This document shows, piece by piece, positions 43,492-52,064 of a stretch of DNA of 64,000 nt (its first letter is position 1; each line of letters opens with the position of its first letter). Below the pieces are notes generated by a model, which saw nothing but the letters and a program-made list of their open reading frames with translations, had not been told where the DNA came from and searched no databases. Source of the stretch: JAHRVQ01 sp029941905 (lineage in GTDB: Bacteria; Pseudomonadota; Gammaproteobacteria; Pseudomonadales; Azotimanducaceae). Location of the stretch: positions 1 through 64,000 of the forward strand of contig JAPYTQ010000018.1 of NCBI GenBank assembly GCA_029941905.1, written 5' to 3'. The translations under genes were made by a program, and so were the position numbers.

Positions 43492-43908
43492 CTAGTGATA
43501 CTGTCTGATAAATTTCAGATGAAATGTATCAGCGTGATCTGTGGGTTGAATGTCAATGTTAAACACCAGTCTGTCGCGTTCATCAACGAGCTGGTTTGAC
43601 AGGTAATAGATTGCCCCTGCCTCGGTTACCTCGCTGAATTCCATCCTGGATAGCTGACTCAAAAGGTTTACCGCCGTACCGCTCAATTTTGCGGTGACGG
43701 ACCGGTCTCCCTTACGAACCGCGATGTTTGTAATTATCCTGCGCTTTGATCGAACGATTCCATGGGCCAAAGCGACCTCATTGGGGATAAGCATACTGTT
43801 CAGCGTGGTGTAGTGGATATCGAAACCCTGCCAGTAGACGACTTCCGCTTTATAGGTCGGACCCAGGAGCAAAACAGCGATGATCGCAAATAGACGTTTC
43901 CCTGTCAT
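43492..43908 (-). CDS. DUF4426 family exported protein
   Basis: 138 residues with an N-terminal hydrophobic export signal (KRLFAIIAVLLLGPTYKA) and the DUF4426 core DIHYTTLNSMLIPNEVALAHGIVRSKRRIITNIAVRKGD. Function is unknown; the family sits beside rdgB in Pseudomonas as here. Its ATG overlaps the TGA of the yggU remnant (ATGA), so the two were once coupled. Stop is TAG. Confidence 0.88.
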   Translation of the reverse strand: MTGKRLFAIIAVLLLGPTYKAEVVYWQGFDIHYTTLNSMLIPNEVALAHGIVRSKRRIITNIAVRKGDRSVTAKLSGTAVNLLSQLSRMEFSEVTEAGAIYYLSNQLVDERDRLVFNIDIQPTDHADTFHLKFIRQYH

Positions 43909-44078
43909 CGGGTGATGAACCCGGGAAGGGCGATCGGATTGACGATTCTCAAGATCTTTGTTGACCGATTCTCACTTTTCAGGATCGTAATTCTTGATGG
44001 ACTGACAGCAAAGACGTTTGCCAGGTATCTGATAAGGTGTTTATTGGCCTTGCCATCGGTCGGCGGTGTGGTGATTTT
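43905..44078 (-). pseudogene. yggU: 5'-deleted remnant of yggU (DUF167)
   Basis: Directly after the yggT stop, and in the same frame, come 57 open codons translating to KITTPPTDGKANKHLIRYLA-NVFAVSPSRITILKSENRSTK-ILRIVNPIALP. This is the C-terminal two thirds of the YggU/DUF167 family, with its hallmark APPxDGKAN (here TPPTDGKAN) and the following helix. The N-terminal 30 or so residues are missing, no start codon exists in the frame, and the other frames of the yggT end do not encode them. It ends in TGA overlapping the DUF4426 ATG. The fragment is short and lacks a Met, so simple ORF calling misses it. Readthrough of the yggT TAG would produce a YggT-YggU fusion. Confidence 0.85.
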
Positions 44079-44672
44079 CTACAATCCAAGTATGAGCTGA
44101 CCTGGTACACCAAACGCTGTTGCCAGGGGAGTGATCACCAGATAGTTATCGATGATATTGATGAATACAAATACAAGAATTATGGAAAAATCTATGCCCC
44201 CCATGGGCGGTAACAATTTACGCGCGGGGGCACAGACAGGTTCAATAATCTGCTGCACCAGATTTAACGCAGGGTGTGAAGAGAAAGGTGCAATCCAACT
44301 GGCGATGACCGAAATCAGCAATGCAAAGAAGTAGATATCAAATATAATCGCGAGCAAGCCCAGCGACACCCAGGCAACATAAATAATATGGAAGAACAGT
44401 TGGTCGTACAGCGTCATAATAAGCATGACCGAAACCAGTTGAACCGTGAAGGCAACAGCCAGGGTCGCGAAATCAACACCAAAAACTGTCGGCAGGATTT
44501 TTCGAAATGGCCGAATAGGTGGATCAGTCAGCTTTACGATTGTCTGGCTGATAGGGTTGTAGTAGTCAGCCCTTGAAATCTGCATCAGAAACCGTAACAT
44601 CAAAATAATAGTATAGAGACCAAAAAACGTCTGTATAAGATATACACCTGCGTTAGCGAAATTCTGCTCCAT
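44079..44672 (-). CDS. yggT: YggT family membrane protein
   Basis: 197 residues with two YGGT repeats (residues about 20-85 and 115-180): YYNPISQTIVKLTDPPIRPFRKILP and HPALNLVQQIIEPVCAPARKLLPPMGGIDFS, each with flanking hydrophobic helices. Related proteins are linked to cell-shape and osmotic functions, but the role is unsettled. The gene lies between proC and a yggU relic; metX and metW, which accompany it in Pseudomonas, are absent. Stop is TAG. Confidence 0.92.
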   Translation of the reverse strand: MEQNFANAGVYLIQTFFGLYTIILMLRFLMQISRADYYNPISQTIVKLTDPPIRPFRKILPTVFGVDFATLAVAFTVQLVSVMLIMTLYDQLFFHIIYVAWVSLGLLAIIFDIYFFALLISVIASWIAPFSSHPALNLVQQIIEPVCAPARKLLPPMGGIDFSIILVFVFINIIDNYLVITPLATAFGVPGQLILGL

Positions 44673-44768
44673 AAAATTGTCCTGCCCTGTGAAACCTGAT
44701 TATAGCGAGTTTGCGTGGCCGAAACAGAATTGTGAGTACTCTACCTGGATTGGGATACCTCAAGAATT

Positions 44769-44797
44769 CCGTGCGGCCTCATGAATTATCCGAGCTA
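44769..44797. repeat. Family C dispersed repeat, copy 2
   Basis: CCGTGCGGCCTCATGAATTA plus TCCGAGCTA, matching 36764-36793. It lies in the 138-base gap between yggT and proC, just after the proC stop, and is followed by CAGC/GCTG symmetry. That gap contains no other feature I can name. Confidence 0.65.
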
Positions 44798-44810
44798 GCA
44801 GCCTGCTGGA

Positions 44811-45602
44811 TCATGTCTGGGACAGTTCTCTTGATTTATCCCAGGCGGCATTGACCGCATCGGAAATTGTGCTCGGCAGGCCAGCCTGCAGCATTTTTTC
44901 TAACGCTGCCTGGGTAGTGCCGCCGGGAGAAGTGACGTTGATCCGCAGTTGTTCAGTTGACAGATCAGATTCAAGAGCCATTTGAGCAGCACCAAGAGTG
45001 GTTTGTACGACCAGCTTTCGGCTTACTTCCGGCGGAAGACCCAATGCCACACCGGCTTTCTGCATGGATTCCATGATCAAAAAGTAATATGCCGGACCAC
45101 TGCCGGAAATTGCGGTGACCACATCCAGACTCGCCTCATCTTCGAACCAGTGATATTCGCCAACAGAGCCAAGAATTTTCTCAGCCACAGTGCGCTGCTC
45201 GGATGAGACGTTTTCATTGGCGTGAAGACCGGTCATGCCCTGCTGGACCAGGGCCGGGGTGTTTGGCATTGAACGGATAATCGCCGAGCCTTGACCCAGC
45301 CATGTGACCAGGGATTCGACAGTAATTCCCGCAGCAACGCTGATAAATAATTTGCCACGGCTGTGATCTGCCAGGTTTCGGCAGATATCGGCCATCATAT
45401 TGGGTTTGACGCACAGTACGACGACATCGGCATGCTGAATAGCCGACTGATTGTCCTGGCTGCGTTCAATGGACGCAGGCAGCTTCTGCAATTGAACCAG
45501 GACAGGATCTGATGCGATGATTCGACCCGGCTTGGTCTGAAGGTAGCCCCCCATCAGGGCCTGGGCGATGTTACCGGCACCTATAAATGTCGTTGTTATC
45601 AT
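44811..45602 (-). CDS. proC: Pyrroline-5-carboxylate reductase
   Basis: Last step of proline synthesis, NAD(P)H-dependent. The 263 residues contain TTFIGAGNIAQALMGGYL (Rossmann loop), VVLCVKPNMM, RSMPNTPALVQQGMTGL and the C-terminal signature AISGSGPAYYFLIMESMQKAGVALGLP...INVTSPGGTTQAALE. It is 17 bases downstream of yggS, the conserved yggS-proC-yggT order. Confidence 0.97.
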   Translation of the reverse strand: MITTTFIGAGNIAQALMGGYLQTKPGRIIASDPVLVQLQKLPASIERSQDNQSAIQHADVVVLCVKPNMMADICRNLADHSRGKLFISVAAGITVESLVTWLGQGSAIIRSMPNTPALVQQGMTGLHANENVSSEQRTVAEKILGSVGEYHWFEDEASLDVVTAISGSGPAYYFLIMESMQKAGVALGLPPEVSRKLVVQTTLGAAQMALESDLSTEQLRINVTSPGGTTQAALEKMLQAGLPSTISDAVNAAWDKSRELSQT

Positions 45603-45619
45603 AATTTTCCCGTAGAAAG

Positions 45620-46312
45620 CTAAGCTCTGGCTCCAAATATTGCAGTGCCAATGCGTACAATTGTTGCACCCTCGGCGATTGCGGTTTCAAGATCCGATGA
45701 CATACCCATGGATAGTTGATCGAAATGGTCGATGCTGAAATCCTGGTTAACTGATTTCAACAAACCGCTCAATCGACTGAATGCATCTTGTTGCACGTGA
45801 TGGTCATCACTGCGCGTCGGTATTGCCATCAATCCCCGCAAGCAGATTCTATTCAATGATAGCAATGGTTCAATGATCGAGTGAACTTCTTCGACCAGTA
45901 AACCGCTTTTTGATGTTTCATCATCAATGTTTACCTGTAGCAGGACTTGCAGCGGATCGCGATCAGTAGGACGTTGATTATTCAAACGGCGCGCGATCTT
46001 TTCACTCGCAACTGTGTGGACCCAATCAAACGACTCCGCTATCTGGCGGGTTTTGTTGGACTGAATTGCGCCGATGAAATGCCAGATGACGTCAGGATTG
46101 GTGACTTTGGGGATTTTCTTGAGGGCATCCTGCAGATAATTCTCGCCGAAATGATATTGGCAGCAGTTAAGCGCAATTTCGATCATTTCTACGGGTTTGG
46201 TCTTACTCACTGCCAACAGGTTGACGGAATTCGGGTCTCGCCCGCTTTGTCGACAAGCCTGCTCGATTCTGGTTCTCACCTTGATAAGATTGGGTTCTAT
46301 TGGTTCTCGCAA
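45620..46312 (-). CDS. yggS: PLP homeostasis protein YggS
   Basis: PLP-binding COG0325 protein, 230 residues, buffering pyridoxal phosphate. It contains NLLAVSKTKPVEMIEIALNCCQYHFGENYLQDALKK with the PLP Lys, IWHFIGAIQSNKTRQIA and the phosphate-binding end LSMGMSSDLETAIAEGATIVRIGTAIFG. The start appears to be TTG preceded by AGGAT. It is divergent from pilT, the classical arrangement in Pseudomonas. Confidence 0.95.
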   Translation of the reverse strand: MREPIEPNLIKVRTRIEQACRQSGRDPNSVNLLAVSKTKPVEMIEIALNCCQYHFGENYLQDALKKIPKVTNPDVIWHFIGAIQSNKTRQIAESFDWVHTVASEKIARRLNNQRPTDRDPLQVLLQVNIDDETSKSGLLVEEVHSIIEPLLSLNRICLRGLMAIPTRSDDHHVQQDAFSRLSGLLKSVNQDFSIDHFDQLSMGMSSDLETAIAEGATIVRIGTAIFGARA

Positions 46313-46438
46313 ATCCTACGCTCGTCATGAAACAGTGGTTAATTGCTTTATTCTAAAATAACATGCGGCTGATTCGGTGTCTTTCTGTCAAACAAAGCCC
46401 CGATTCAACTTCGAATTTTTAAGTAGAAGGTCAGCCAA

Positions 46439-47476
46439 ATGGATATTACTGAATTGCTAGCGTTTAGCGAAAAGCAAGGCGCATCAGATTTGCACCTGTC
46501 AGCTGGCTTACCGCCGATGATTCGCGTCGATGGGGATATTCGGCGGATTAATTTACCTGCACTTGACCACAAGGAAGTGCATTCACTGATTTATGAAATC
46601 ATGAATGACAAGCAGCGAAAGGACTACGAAGAATTTTTTGAAACTGATTTCTCGTTCGAGGTGCCGGGTGTTGCCCGTTTTCGCGTCAATGCCTTTAATC
46701 ACAACCGTGGGGCAGGCGGAGTGTTTCGGACCATACCCTCCAAAGTACTGACCATGGAGGATCTGGGGATGGGAGAGGTATTCCGTAGTCTTGCAGAAAC
46801 CCCCCGTGGGCTGATTACCGTCACCGGGCCGACCGGCTCAGGGAAAAGCACGACGTTGGCTGCAATGATGGATTACATCAATGACAATCGTTACCAGCAC
46901 ATCCTAACGGTTGAGGACCCTATCGAATTTGTCCATGAGTCCAAAAAGTGTCTCGTTAACCAGCGGGAGGTACACAGGGATACCCTGGGGTTCAATGAAG
47001 CGCTTCGTTCAGCATTGAGAGAGGATCCGGATATTATTCTTGTAGGCGAAATGCGTGACCTTGAAACCATACGTTTGGCGCTGGAGGCTGCAGAGACAGG
47101 ACATATGGTGTTTGGTACCTTGCATACCTCGTCTGCTGCAAAAACGATCGACAGAGTTATCGATGTGTTCCCCGCCTCCGAGAAAGATATGGTTCGGTCC
47201 ATGTTGTCTGAATCCCTTTCATCAGTTATCTCACAATGTTTAATGAAAAAAATTGGCGGTGGGCGGGTCGCTGCTCATGAGATCATGATCTGTACACCAG
47301 CGATACGTAACCTGATTCGCGAATCCAAGATTGCACAAATGTACTCTGCGATTCAGACTGGTGGGTCCATTGGCATGGTCACTCTGGATCAAACTCTGCG
47401 AATGTTGGTAGATAAAAACCTGGTCAGCTTAGAGGCTGCCCGTGACAAGGCGAAAATTCCCGATGACTTTACTTAA
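46439..47476 (+). CDS. pilT: Type IV pilus retraction ATPase PilT
   Basis: Hexameric cytoplasmic ATPase powering pilus retraction and twitching. The 345 residues carry Walker A TGPTGSGKSTT, the Asp box VEDPIEFVH, Walker B ILVGEMRD, the His box GTLHTSSAAKTIDR, and the PilT-specific AIRNLIRESKIAQMYSAIQTG. ATG is preceded by AGAAGGTCAGCC. pilU follows after 47 bases. Confidence 0.98.
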   Translation: MDITELLAFSEKQGASDLHLSAGLPPMIRVDGDIRRINLPALDHKEVHSLIYEIMNDKQRKDYEEFFETDFSFEVPGVARFRVNAFNHNRGAGGVFRTIPSKVLTMEDLGMGEVFRSLAETPRGLITVTGPTGSGKSTTLAAMMDYINDNRYQHILTVEDPIEFVHESKKCLVNQREVHRDTLGFNEALRSALREDPDIILVGEMRDLETIRLALEAAETGHMVFGTLHTSSAAKTIDRVIDVFPASEKDMVRSMLSESLSSVISQCLMKKIGGGRVAAHEIMICTPAIRNLIRESKIAQMYSAIQTGGSIGMVTLDQTLRMLVDKNLVSLEAARDKAKIPDDFT

Positions 47477-47523
47477 AAGCCGACAGTTTTTATTCTCGAT
47501 CGGATTCCTGGGAGCGCACACAG

Positions 47524-48666
47524 ATGATTGATTTCGATAAATTGCTCAAGGTCGTCGTTGATCAGGGAGCTTCAGACCTTTTTGTGACTGCTGGATTACC
47601 ACCATCGATCAAGGTGTCCGGCAGAATGATGCCCATGTCGAAAACGCCTCTAACGCCCGAACAGGCGCGGGAGATGGTTCACAGTACGATGACTGAAGCC
47701 CAGGCACAGGAATATGAAACGGATCGTGAGTGTAATTTTGCGATTCACAGCCCCACTGCTGGTCGATTCAGGGTCAGTGCTTTCTACCAGCGCAACTTTG
47801 CCGGTATGGTCTTACGAAGAATTGAGAGTGTCATTCCTACTTGCGACGAGTTATTGCTGCCCGAGTCGGTAAAAAAGCTCTCAATGTCCAAACGTGGATT
47901 GATTATTTTTGTCGGAGCCACGGGTACCGGTAAGTCAACCTCCCTGGCGTCCATCATCGGGCACCGGAACATGAGTACCGAGGGGCATATCATCACAATT
48001 GAGGACCCCATTGAGTTTATTCACGAGCACCAGGGTTGCATGGTAACCCAGCGTGAAGTTGGTGTAGACACTCCAAGTTTTGAAATAGCACTCAAAAATA
48101 CTTTACGTCAGGCACCTGATGTCATCATGATTGGTGAGATTAGAACCAGGGAAACCATGGACTATGCCGTGACGTTTGCTGAAACAGGACATCTTTGTCT
48201 TGCAACGCTACACGCGAACAATGCCAACCAGGCTCTGGACCGGATTATTAACTTCTTTCCGGCTGATCGGCAAAATCAGGTCTGGATGGATTTGTCACTA
48301 AATTTACGTGCCATGATTGCGCAACAACTCATTCCCACCATCGATGGTGAGGGGCGGCGCGCTGCCATAGAAATCCTAATTAATACCCCGCTGGTTGCAG
48401 ATAAAATTCGTAAGGGTGAAGTGCATGAAATCAAGAAAATCATGACGGATTCAACTGAACAGGGAATGCAGACATTTGATCAATCGCTGTTCAGACTCTA
48501 CACTGATGGCGAAGTTACCTACGAGAGCGCGCTGGCGGCAGCTGATTCTGCGAATGATCTCCGTCTAATGATTAAACTGGCGGGCAGTGCGCCAGCAACA
48601 ACCTCCGCGGCTGTTACGGGACTCTCCCTGGAGCCCAATGAAGACGATTTAGGTATGGGTCGCTGA
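47524..48666 (+). CDS. pilU: Type IV pilus retraction ATPase PilU
   Basis: PilT paralogue that needs PilT for retraction under load. The 380 residues have Walker A GATGTGKSTS, IEDPIEFIHEHQGCMVTQREVG, Walker B MIGEIRTRETM and ATLHANNANQALDR. The C-terminal extension (APATTSAAVTGLSLEPNEDDLGMGR) beyond the ATPase domain is usual for PilU. It converges on ruvX, 13 bases away. Confidence 0.97.
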   Translation: MIDFDKLLKVVVDQGASDLFVTAGLPPSIKVSGRMMPMSKTPLTPEQAREMVHSTMTEAQAQEYETDRECNFAIHSPTAGRFRVSAFYQRNFAGMVLRRIESVIPTCDELLLPESVKKLSMSKRGLIIFVGATGTGKSTSLASIIGHRNMSTEGHIITIEDPIEFIHEHQGCMVTQREVGVDTPSFEIALKNTLRQAPDVIMIGEIRTRETMDYAVTFAETGHLCLATLHANNANQALDRIINFFPADRQNQVWMDLSLNLRAMIAQQLIPTIDGEGRRAAIEILINTPLVADKIRKGEVHEIKKIMTDSTEQGMQTFDQSLFRLYTDGEVTYESALAAADSANDLRLMIKLAGSAPATTSAAVTGLSLEPNEDDLGMGR

Positions 48667-48679
48667 TGGCTGAAGCCTG

Positions 48680-49075
48680 CTAGCGCTGTCTGAAGTAGGT
48701 TTCCAGAATAAGTTTCGCCGCGATCGCATCTACGGGCTGATTGTCGTTGGCATAGTCACGTGCTTCAAAACTGCTAAGCCGTTCGTCGACTGTCGAATGC
48801 TCGATATTGAAGCGTCCGGTTAGTCGCCGGGCAAATTTCTCTGCTTTGACAGACATCTCGCTAGGGCTGTCGTCCATGTTGAGCGGTAAGCCAACCACGA
48901 TGTGTGCAGGTTGCCACTGTCTGATCAGCTTTTCTACTTCCAGCCAGTCCGGAACACCGTCTTTTGCCGACAGAATCGTCAATGGGCTGGCAGTTCCTGT
49001 AATGGATTGGCCAACAGCGACGCCAATTTTTTTCATTCCATAATCGAAAGCCATAACGAGAGAAACGGTTGCCAT
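48680..49075 (-). CDS. ruvX: Holliday junction resolvase-like protein YqgF/RuvX
   Basis: RNase H-fold protein implicated in 16S rRNA 5' processing. The 131 residues include VMAFDYGMKKIGVAVGQ with the catalytic Asp, HIVVGLPLNMDDSPSEM, VDERLSSFEA and the C-terminal Asp in PVDAIAAKLILETYF. ATG 49075 overlaps the yqgE stop (TGATG), so translation is coupled. Confidence 0.94.
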   Translation of the reverse strand: MATVSLVMAFDYGMKKIGVAVGQSITGTASPLTILSAKDGVPDWLEVEKLIRQWQPAHIVVGLPLNMDDSPSEMSVKAEKFARRLTGRFNIEHSTVDERLSSFEARDYANDNQPVDAIAAKLILETYFRQR

Positions 49076-49617
49076 CAATCATGGCCTGCTTCGGGTGAAA
49101 TGAGATTGAGATCAACGCCCATTAGTCCGGCTGCCTCTGAAGCTCTTTTTTCATAAGGTTCGTCAAATACGATGCGACCATTCGCGGGCGTGAGTAACCA
49201 GACATTTTCTATCAGTTCATGCTCCAGCTGCTCAGAACCCCAACCTGCATAACCGAGTAGCGCGATCGTTTTCGATGGTGCGCTTCCCTGTTTCATGGCC
49301 TCTACAAAGTCAGCCGAGGTGGTAAGGGAAATCTCATCGCTTACTTCTAACGTCGCATCGAACTGTTCACCCTTCGGATGTAAGAAGAATATTCGATCCT
49401 GTTGTACCGGGCCACCGAGCAGTACAGGGCAATTGAATAGCCCGAGGTCAGGTAGTATATCGCTGATTTTATTTTCCAGGGGGTGGTTGATAACAAGCCC
49501 AAATGCACCTTCTGCATTGTGATCAACGAGCAATGAAATGGAATTCTGGAAGTAATCTCCCCGCAAGGCGGGAAGTGAAACCAGGAATTGGTTTTTGAAA
49601 CTCTGCTCCAGTGACAT
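49075..49617 (-). CDS. yqgE: YqgE/AlgH family protein
   Basis: 180 residues from the ATG at 49617; the frame continues 59 codons upstream but that part overlaps tonB antisense-free sequence with no similarity. Family landmarks are NQFLVSLPALRGDYFQNSISLLVDHNAEGAFGLVINHPL, VLLGGPVQQDRIFFLHP and LLGYAGWGSEQLEHEL. Biochemical role is unsettled. It lies between tonB and ruvX, the conserved gshB-tonB-yqgE-ruvX order of Pseudomonas. Confidence 0.94.
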   Translation of the reverse strand: MSLEQSFKNQFLVSLPALRGDYFQNSISLLVDHNAEGAFGLVINHPLENKISDILPDLGLFNCPVLLGGPVQQDRIFFLHPKGEQFDATLEVSDEISLTTSADFVEAMKQGSAPSKTIALLGYAGWGSEQLEHELIENVWLLTPANGRIVFDEPYEKRASEAAGLMGVDLNLISPEAGHD

Positions 49618-49621
49618 GAGC

Positions 49622-50503
49622 CTAGTAACTTCTAACGGAATGGTTCTTTCGGAACTGCCATGTTCGAATGATCTCCAGGACATCAGTTGACTTGCGCAAG
49701 TCTTCGGGAAAGGGCGCAAATGGCGACGCCAATCTAACGATTCGAATGGCTGCGGCATCCAGCACCCGGTGCCCGGAAGACTCCAGCAACTCAACTTCTC
49801 TCAGACTGCCATCTGGCAAGATAGCAACCATCAGGCGCAAACTGCCGTAGAGTTTCTGGCGTCGTGCTTCCGCCGGGTAGTTCAGGTTGCCAATTCTTTC
49901 TATCTTGCGACGCCAGGAATTGAGGTAATAGGCATCCGTGCTGGATGCCGTTGAAAGGCTGGTTATGCGTTTGATTCTCGGACGTTTGGCGTAAATCTGA
50001 CGCTGTTGATCGAGTCGAGCCTCTAAACTGGCTATCTCAAGGCTACGTTCCAGTAGCGATTTCTCGCCTTTGGTCGGAAATTCTGAAGGCACTTTTTCAA
50101 TCGATTTTGTCTCTACTGCCGCTTTTGTGGTGGATTGATTGATGGTCGTGACCACAGGACTTTGCTTTTGGATAACCTCCGGAGACGAAACCACCTGCTG
50201 TACGGGAGAGGTTTCGCGAACCACCGTGTCATGGAATTGAGCATCATTGGGTGAAGTGGTTAGCGAGCGCTCTTTCAGCGTACCGCTGCCAGCCTGATTA
50301 AACTGGGCGAGAAAATCAGCCTTTTTGGGCTGATTCCGGCTTCGATGTTGAGCCAGGGTAACCTCCATGGTGTGGGTCGAGGGACCTTTTTTCGAAAATG
50401 TAAAAGTCACACCTAAAATAATAATCGCGTGAATCGTAATAGCGAGAAATACCGTAAAACTGAGCCTGTCAGTGGGGGTAATGCCAGGGTTGATTGTTGC
50501 CAT
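49622..50503 (-). CDS. Energy transducer TonB-like protein (TonB3 type)
   Basis: 293 residues. A short cytoplasmic N-terminus, one membrane helix (about 15-36, TVFLAITIHAIIILGVTFTF), a variable Gln/Ser/Thr-rich periplasmic spacer, and a C-terminal TonB domain (NLNYPAEARRQKLYGSLRLMVAILPDGSLREVELLESSGHRVLDAAAIRIVRLASPFAPFP). By position between gshB and yqgE it corresponds to Pseudomonas TonB3, linked there to twitching. No exbBD genes are beside it. ATG overlaps the gshB stop. Confidence 0.9.
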   Translation of the reverse strand: MATINPGITPTDRLSFTVFLAITIHAIIILGVTFTFSKKGPSTHTMEVTLAQHRSRNQPKKADFLAQFNQAGSGTLKERSLTTSPNDAQFHDTVVRETSPVQQVVSSPEVIQKQSPVVTTINQSTTKAAVETKSIEKVPSEFPTKGEKSLLERSLEIASLEARLDQQRQIYAKRPRIKRITSLSTASSTDAYYLNSWRRKIERIGNLNYPAEARRQKLYGSLRLMVAILPDGSLREVELLESSGHRVLDAAAIRIVRLASPFAPFPEDLRKSTDVLEIIRTWQFRKNHSVRSY

Positions 50504-51450
50504 CAGCCAATCAGGGTCTCGATGAAAGTTATGTAATCGCCTGCAATATCCAGCTCGTAGGCCTTGTCAATTTCGCGAAGACAGGTTGGGCAGGTGACGT
50601 TAATTTCTGTCAGGAAATCCCCAATCACGTCAATTCCGACGAAATACAGCCCCTTTTGTCGCAATGTGGCGCCCACCTGCTCACAAATCCAGAGATCGCG
50701 ATCGTTCAACGGTCTGGCTACTCCTTCGCCACCTGCGGCAAGATTACCCCGAGTTTCACCTTTTGCTGGAATTCTCGCCAGGCCATAAGGAATGGGTTCT
50801 CCGTTGATTAACAATATACGCGTATCACCATCACTTATTTCGGGAATGAACTTTTGGGCCATAATCTGCCGATTGCCGTTATCGGTCAGGGTTTCAATAA
50901 TCACTGATAGATTGGGATCATCATGCTTGATCCGGAATATGGATGTGCCCCCCATGCCATCCAGGGGTTTAAAAATCACGTCCTGGTGGTTTTTATGGAA
51001 AGAACGGAGTATTTCGTCGTCCCGACTGACAATATGCGGTGGACAACACTGGGGAAATTGCAGGGCGAACAGCTTTTCGTTGCAATCCCTGATACTGCCG
51101 GGGCGATTCAATACAAGAACACCCTCTTTCTCTGCCATCTCAAGCAGATAGGTACTGTAGATGTATTCCATATCAAAAGGCGGGTCTTTGCGCATCAGCA
51201 CGGCGTCCAGGTCTCTGACTGGGCCGGTTAGCTCAGAGCAAACCTCGAACCAGTCAGAACTGCCCTCTTTCACCCTGATTTCGACCTGCCGGGCAAGTAC
51301 TGAGCCATCAGAAACGAACAAACCGGCCTGTTGGATGGTGAAAATGTCCCATCCCCGGCTTTGGGCGGCAGTCATCATGGCCAGAGTACTGTCTTTTTTA
51401 TAGTTGATGGATTCAAGGGAATCCATAACAACACCAAGTTTTAGGCTCAA
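50503..51450 (-). CDS. gshB: Glutathione synthetase
   Basis: ATP-grasp ligase joining gamma-glutamylcysteine and glycine. The 315 residues contain LKLGVVMDSLESINYKKDSTLAMM, RKDPPFDMEYIYSTYLLEMAE, FKPLDGMGGTSIF, and GIDVIGDFLTEINVTCPTCLREID. The start is TTG with a GGAGAG site eight bases upstream, required to keep the family N-terminus. It is divergent from pilG. Confidence 0.96.
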   Translation of the reverse strand: MSLKLGVVMDSLESINYKKDSTLAMMTAAQSRGWDIFTIQQAGLFVSDGSVLARQVEIRVKEGSSDWFEVCSELTGPVRDLDAVLMRKDPPFDMEYIYSTYLLEMAEKEGVLVLNRPGSIRDCNEKLFALQFPQCCPPHIVSRDDEILRSFHKNHQDVIFKPLDGMGGTSIFRIKHDDPNLSVIIETLTDNGNRQIMAQKFIPEISDGDTRILLINGEPIPYGLARIPAKGETRGNLAAGGEGVARPLNDRDLWICEQVGATLRQKGLYFVGIDVIGDFLTEINVTCPTCLREIDKAYELDIAGDYITFIETLIG

Positions 51451-51659
51451 GACTAATTCTCTCCGTCTTCGGTTAATTTACTGTCTCATTGTAAACTACA
51501 TGGCCCGTTTTGTGACGCTCTTGGCAGAGCAGGATCGTACATATGGAATGAGTTTACAAACTGTGTTAAAAAACGCGTGTAAAGTACGGACAGAAAATAC
51601 AATTTTGCTTTTTTTCATGTACCTGATTGAACAAGTTCGGTCAACATAGGGTAGTAGAT

Positions 51660-52049
51660 ATGGACGACAATTTTGATGGCATCAAGGTTCTGGTCATCGA
51701 TGATAGTAAGACTATTCGACGGACAGCCGAAACGCTGCTGACGAAAGCTGGATGCGAGGTTGTTACCGCGATCGACGGGTTTGATGCCCTGGCCAAGATT
51801 GCGGATACCCTGCCATCAATTATTTTCGTCGATATCATGATGCCAAGGCTCGATGGATACCAGACCTGCGCTCTGATAAAGAACAGTAGCGCCTTCCAGG
51901 GTACCCCGGTAATCATGCTCTCCAGTAAAGATGGACTATTCGACCGCGCCAAAGGGAGGATCGTAGGCTCGGATCAATATTTAACTAAACCATTTAGTAA
52001 AGATGAGCTGCTTAGTGCAATTCGTGATCACGTCAAGGTGACGGGTTAG
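51660..52049 (+). CDS. pilG: Twitching motility response regulator PilG
   Basis: Single receiver domain, 129 residues from ATG 51660 (11 in-frame codons upstream are not part of the family). KVLVIDDSKTIRRTAETLL carries the acidic pocket, IIFVDIMMPRLDGYQT the phosphoacceptor Asp, and YLTKPFSKDEL the conserved Lys. PilG promotes pilus extension and is phosphorylated by the ChpA kinase encoded downstream. The 209-base gap before it carries TTTACA/TGTAAA symmetry but no clear promoter. Confidence 0.95.
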   Translation: MDDNFDGIKVLVIDDSKTIRRTAETLLTKAGCEVVTAIDGFDALAKIADTLPSIIFVDIMMPRLDGYQTCALIKNSSAFQGTPVIMLSSKDGLFDRAKGRIVGSDQYLTKPFSKDELLSAIRDHVKVTG

Positions 52050-52064
52050 CGTTAGGGATTTGAA

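Noticed and set aside
43912..44100. Plus-strand 62-codon ORF
   Set aside because: It is the antisense shadow of the yggU relic, which shows real domain similarity on the other strand.
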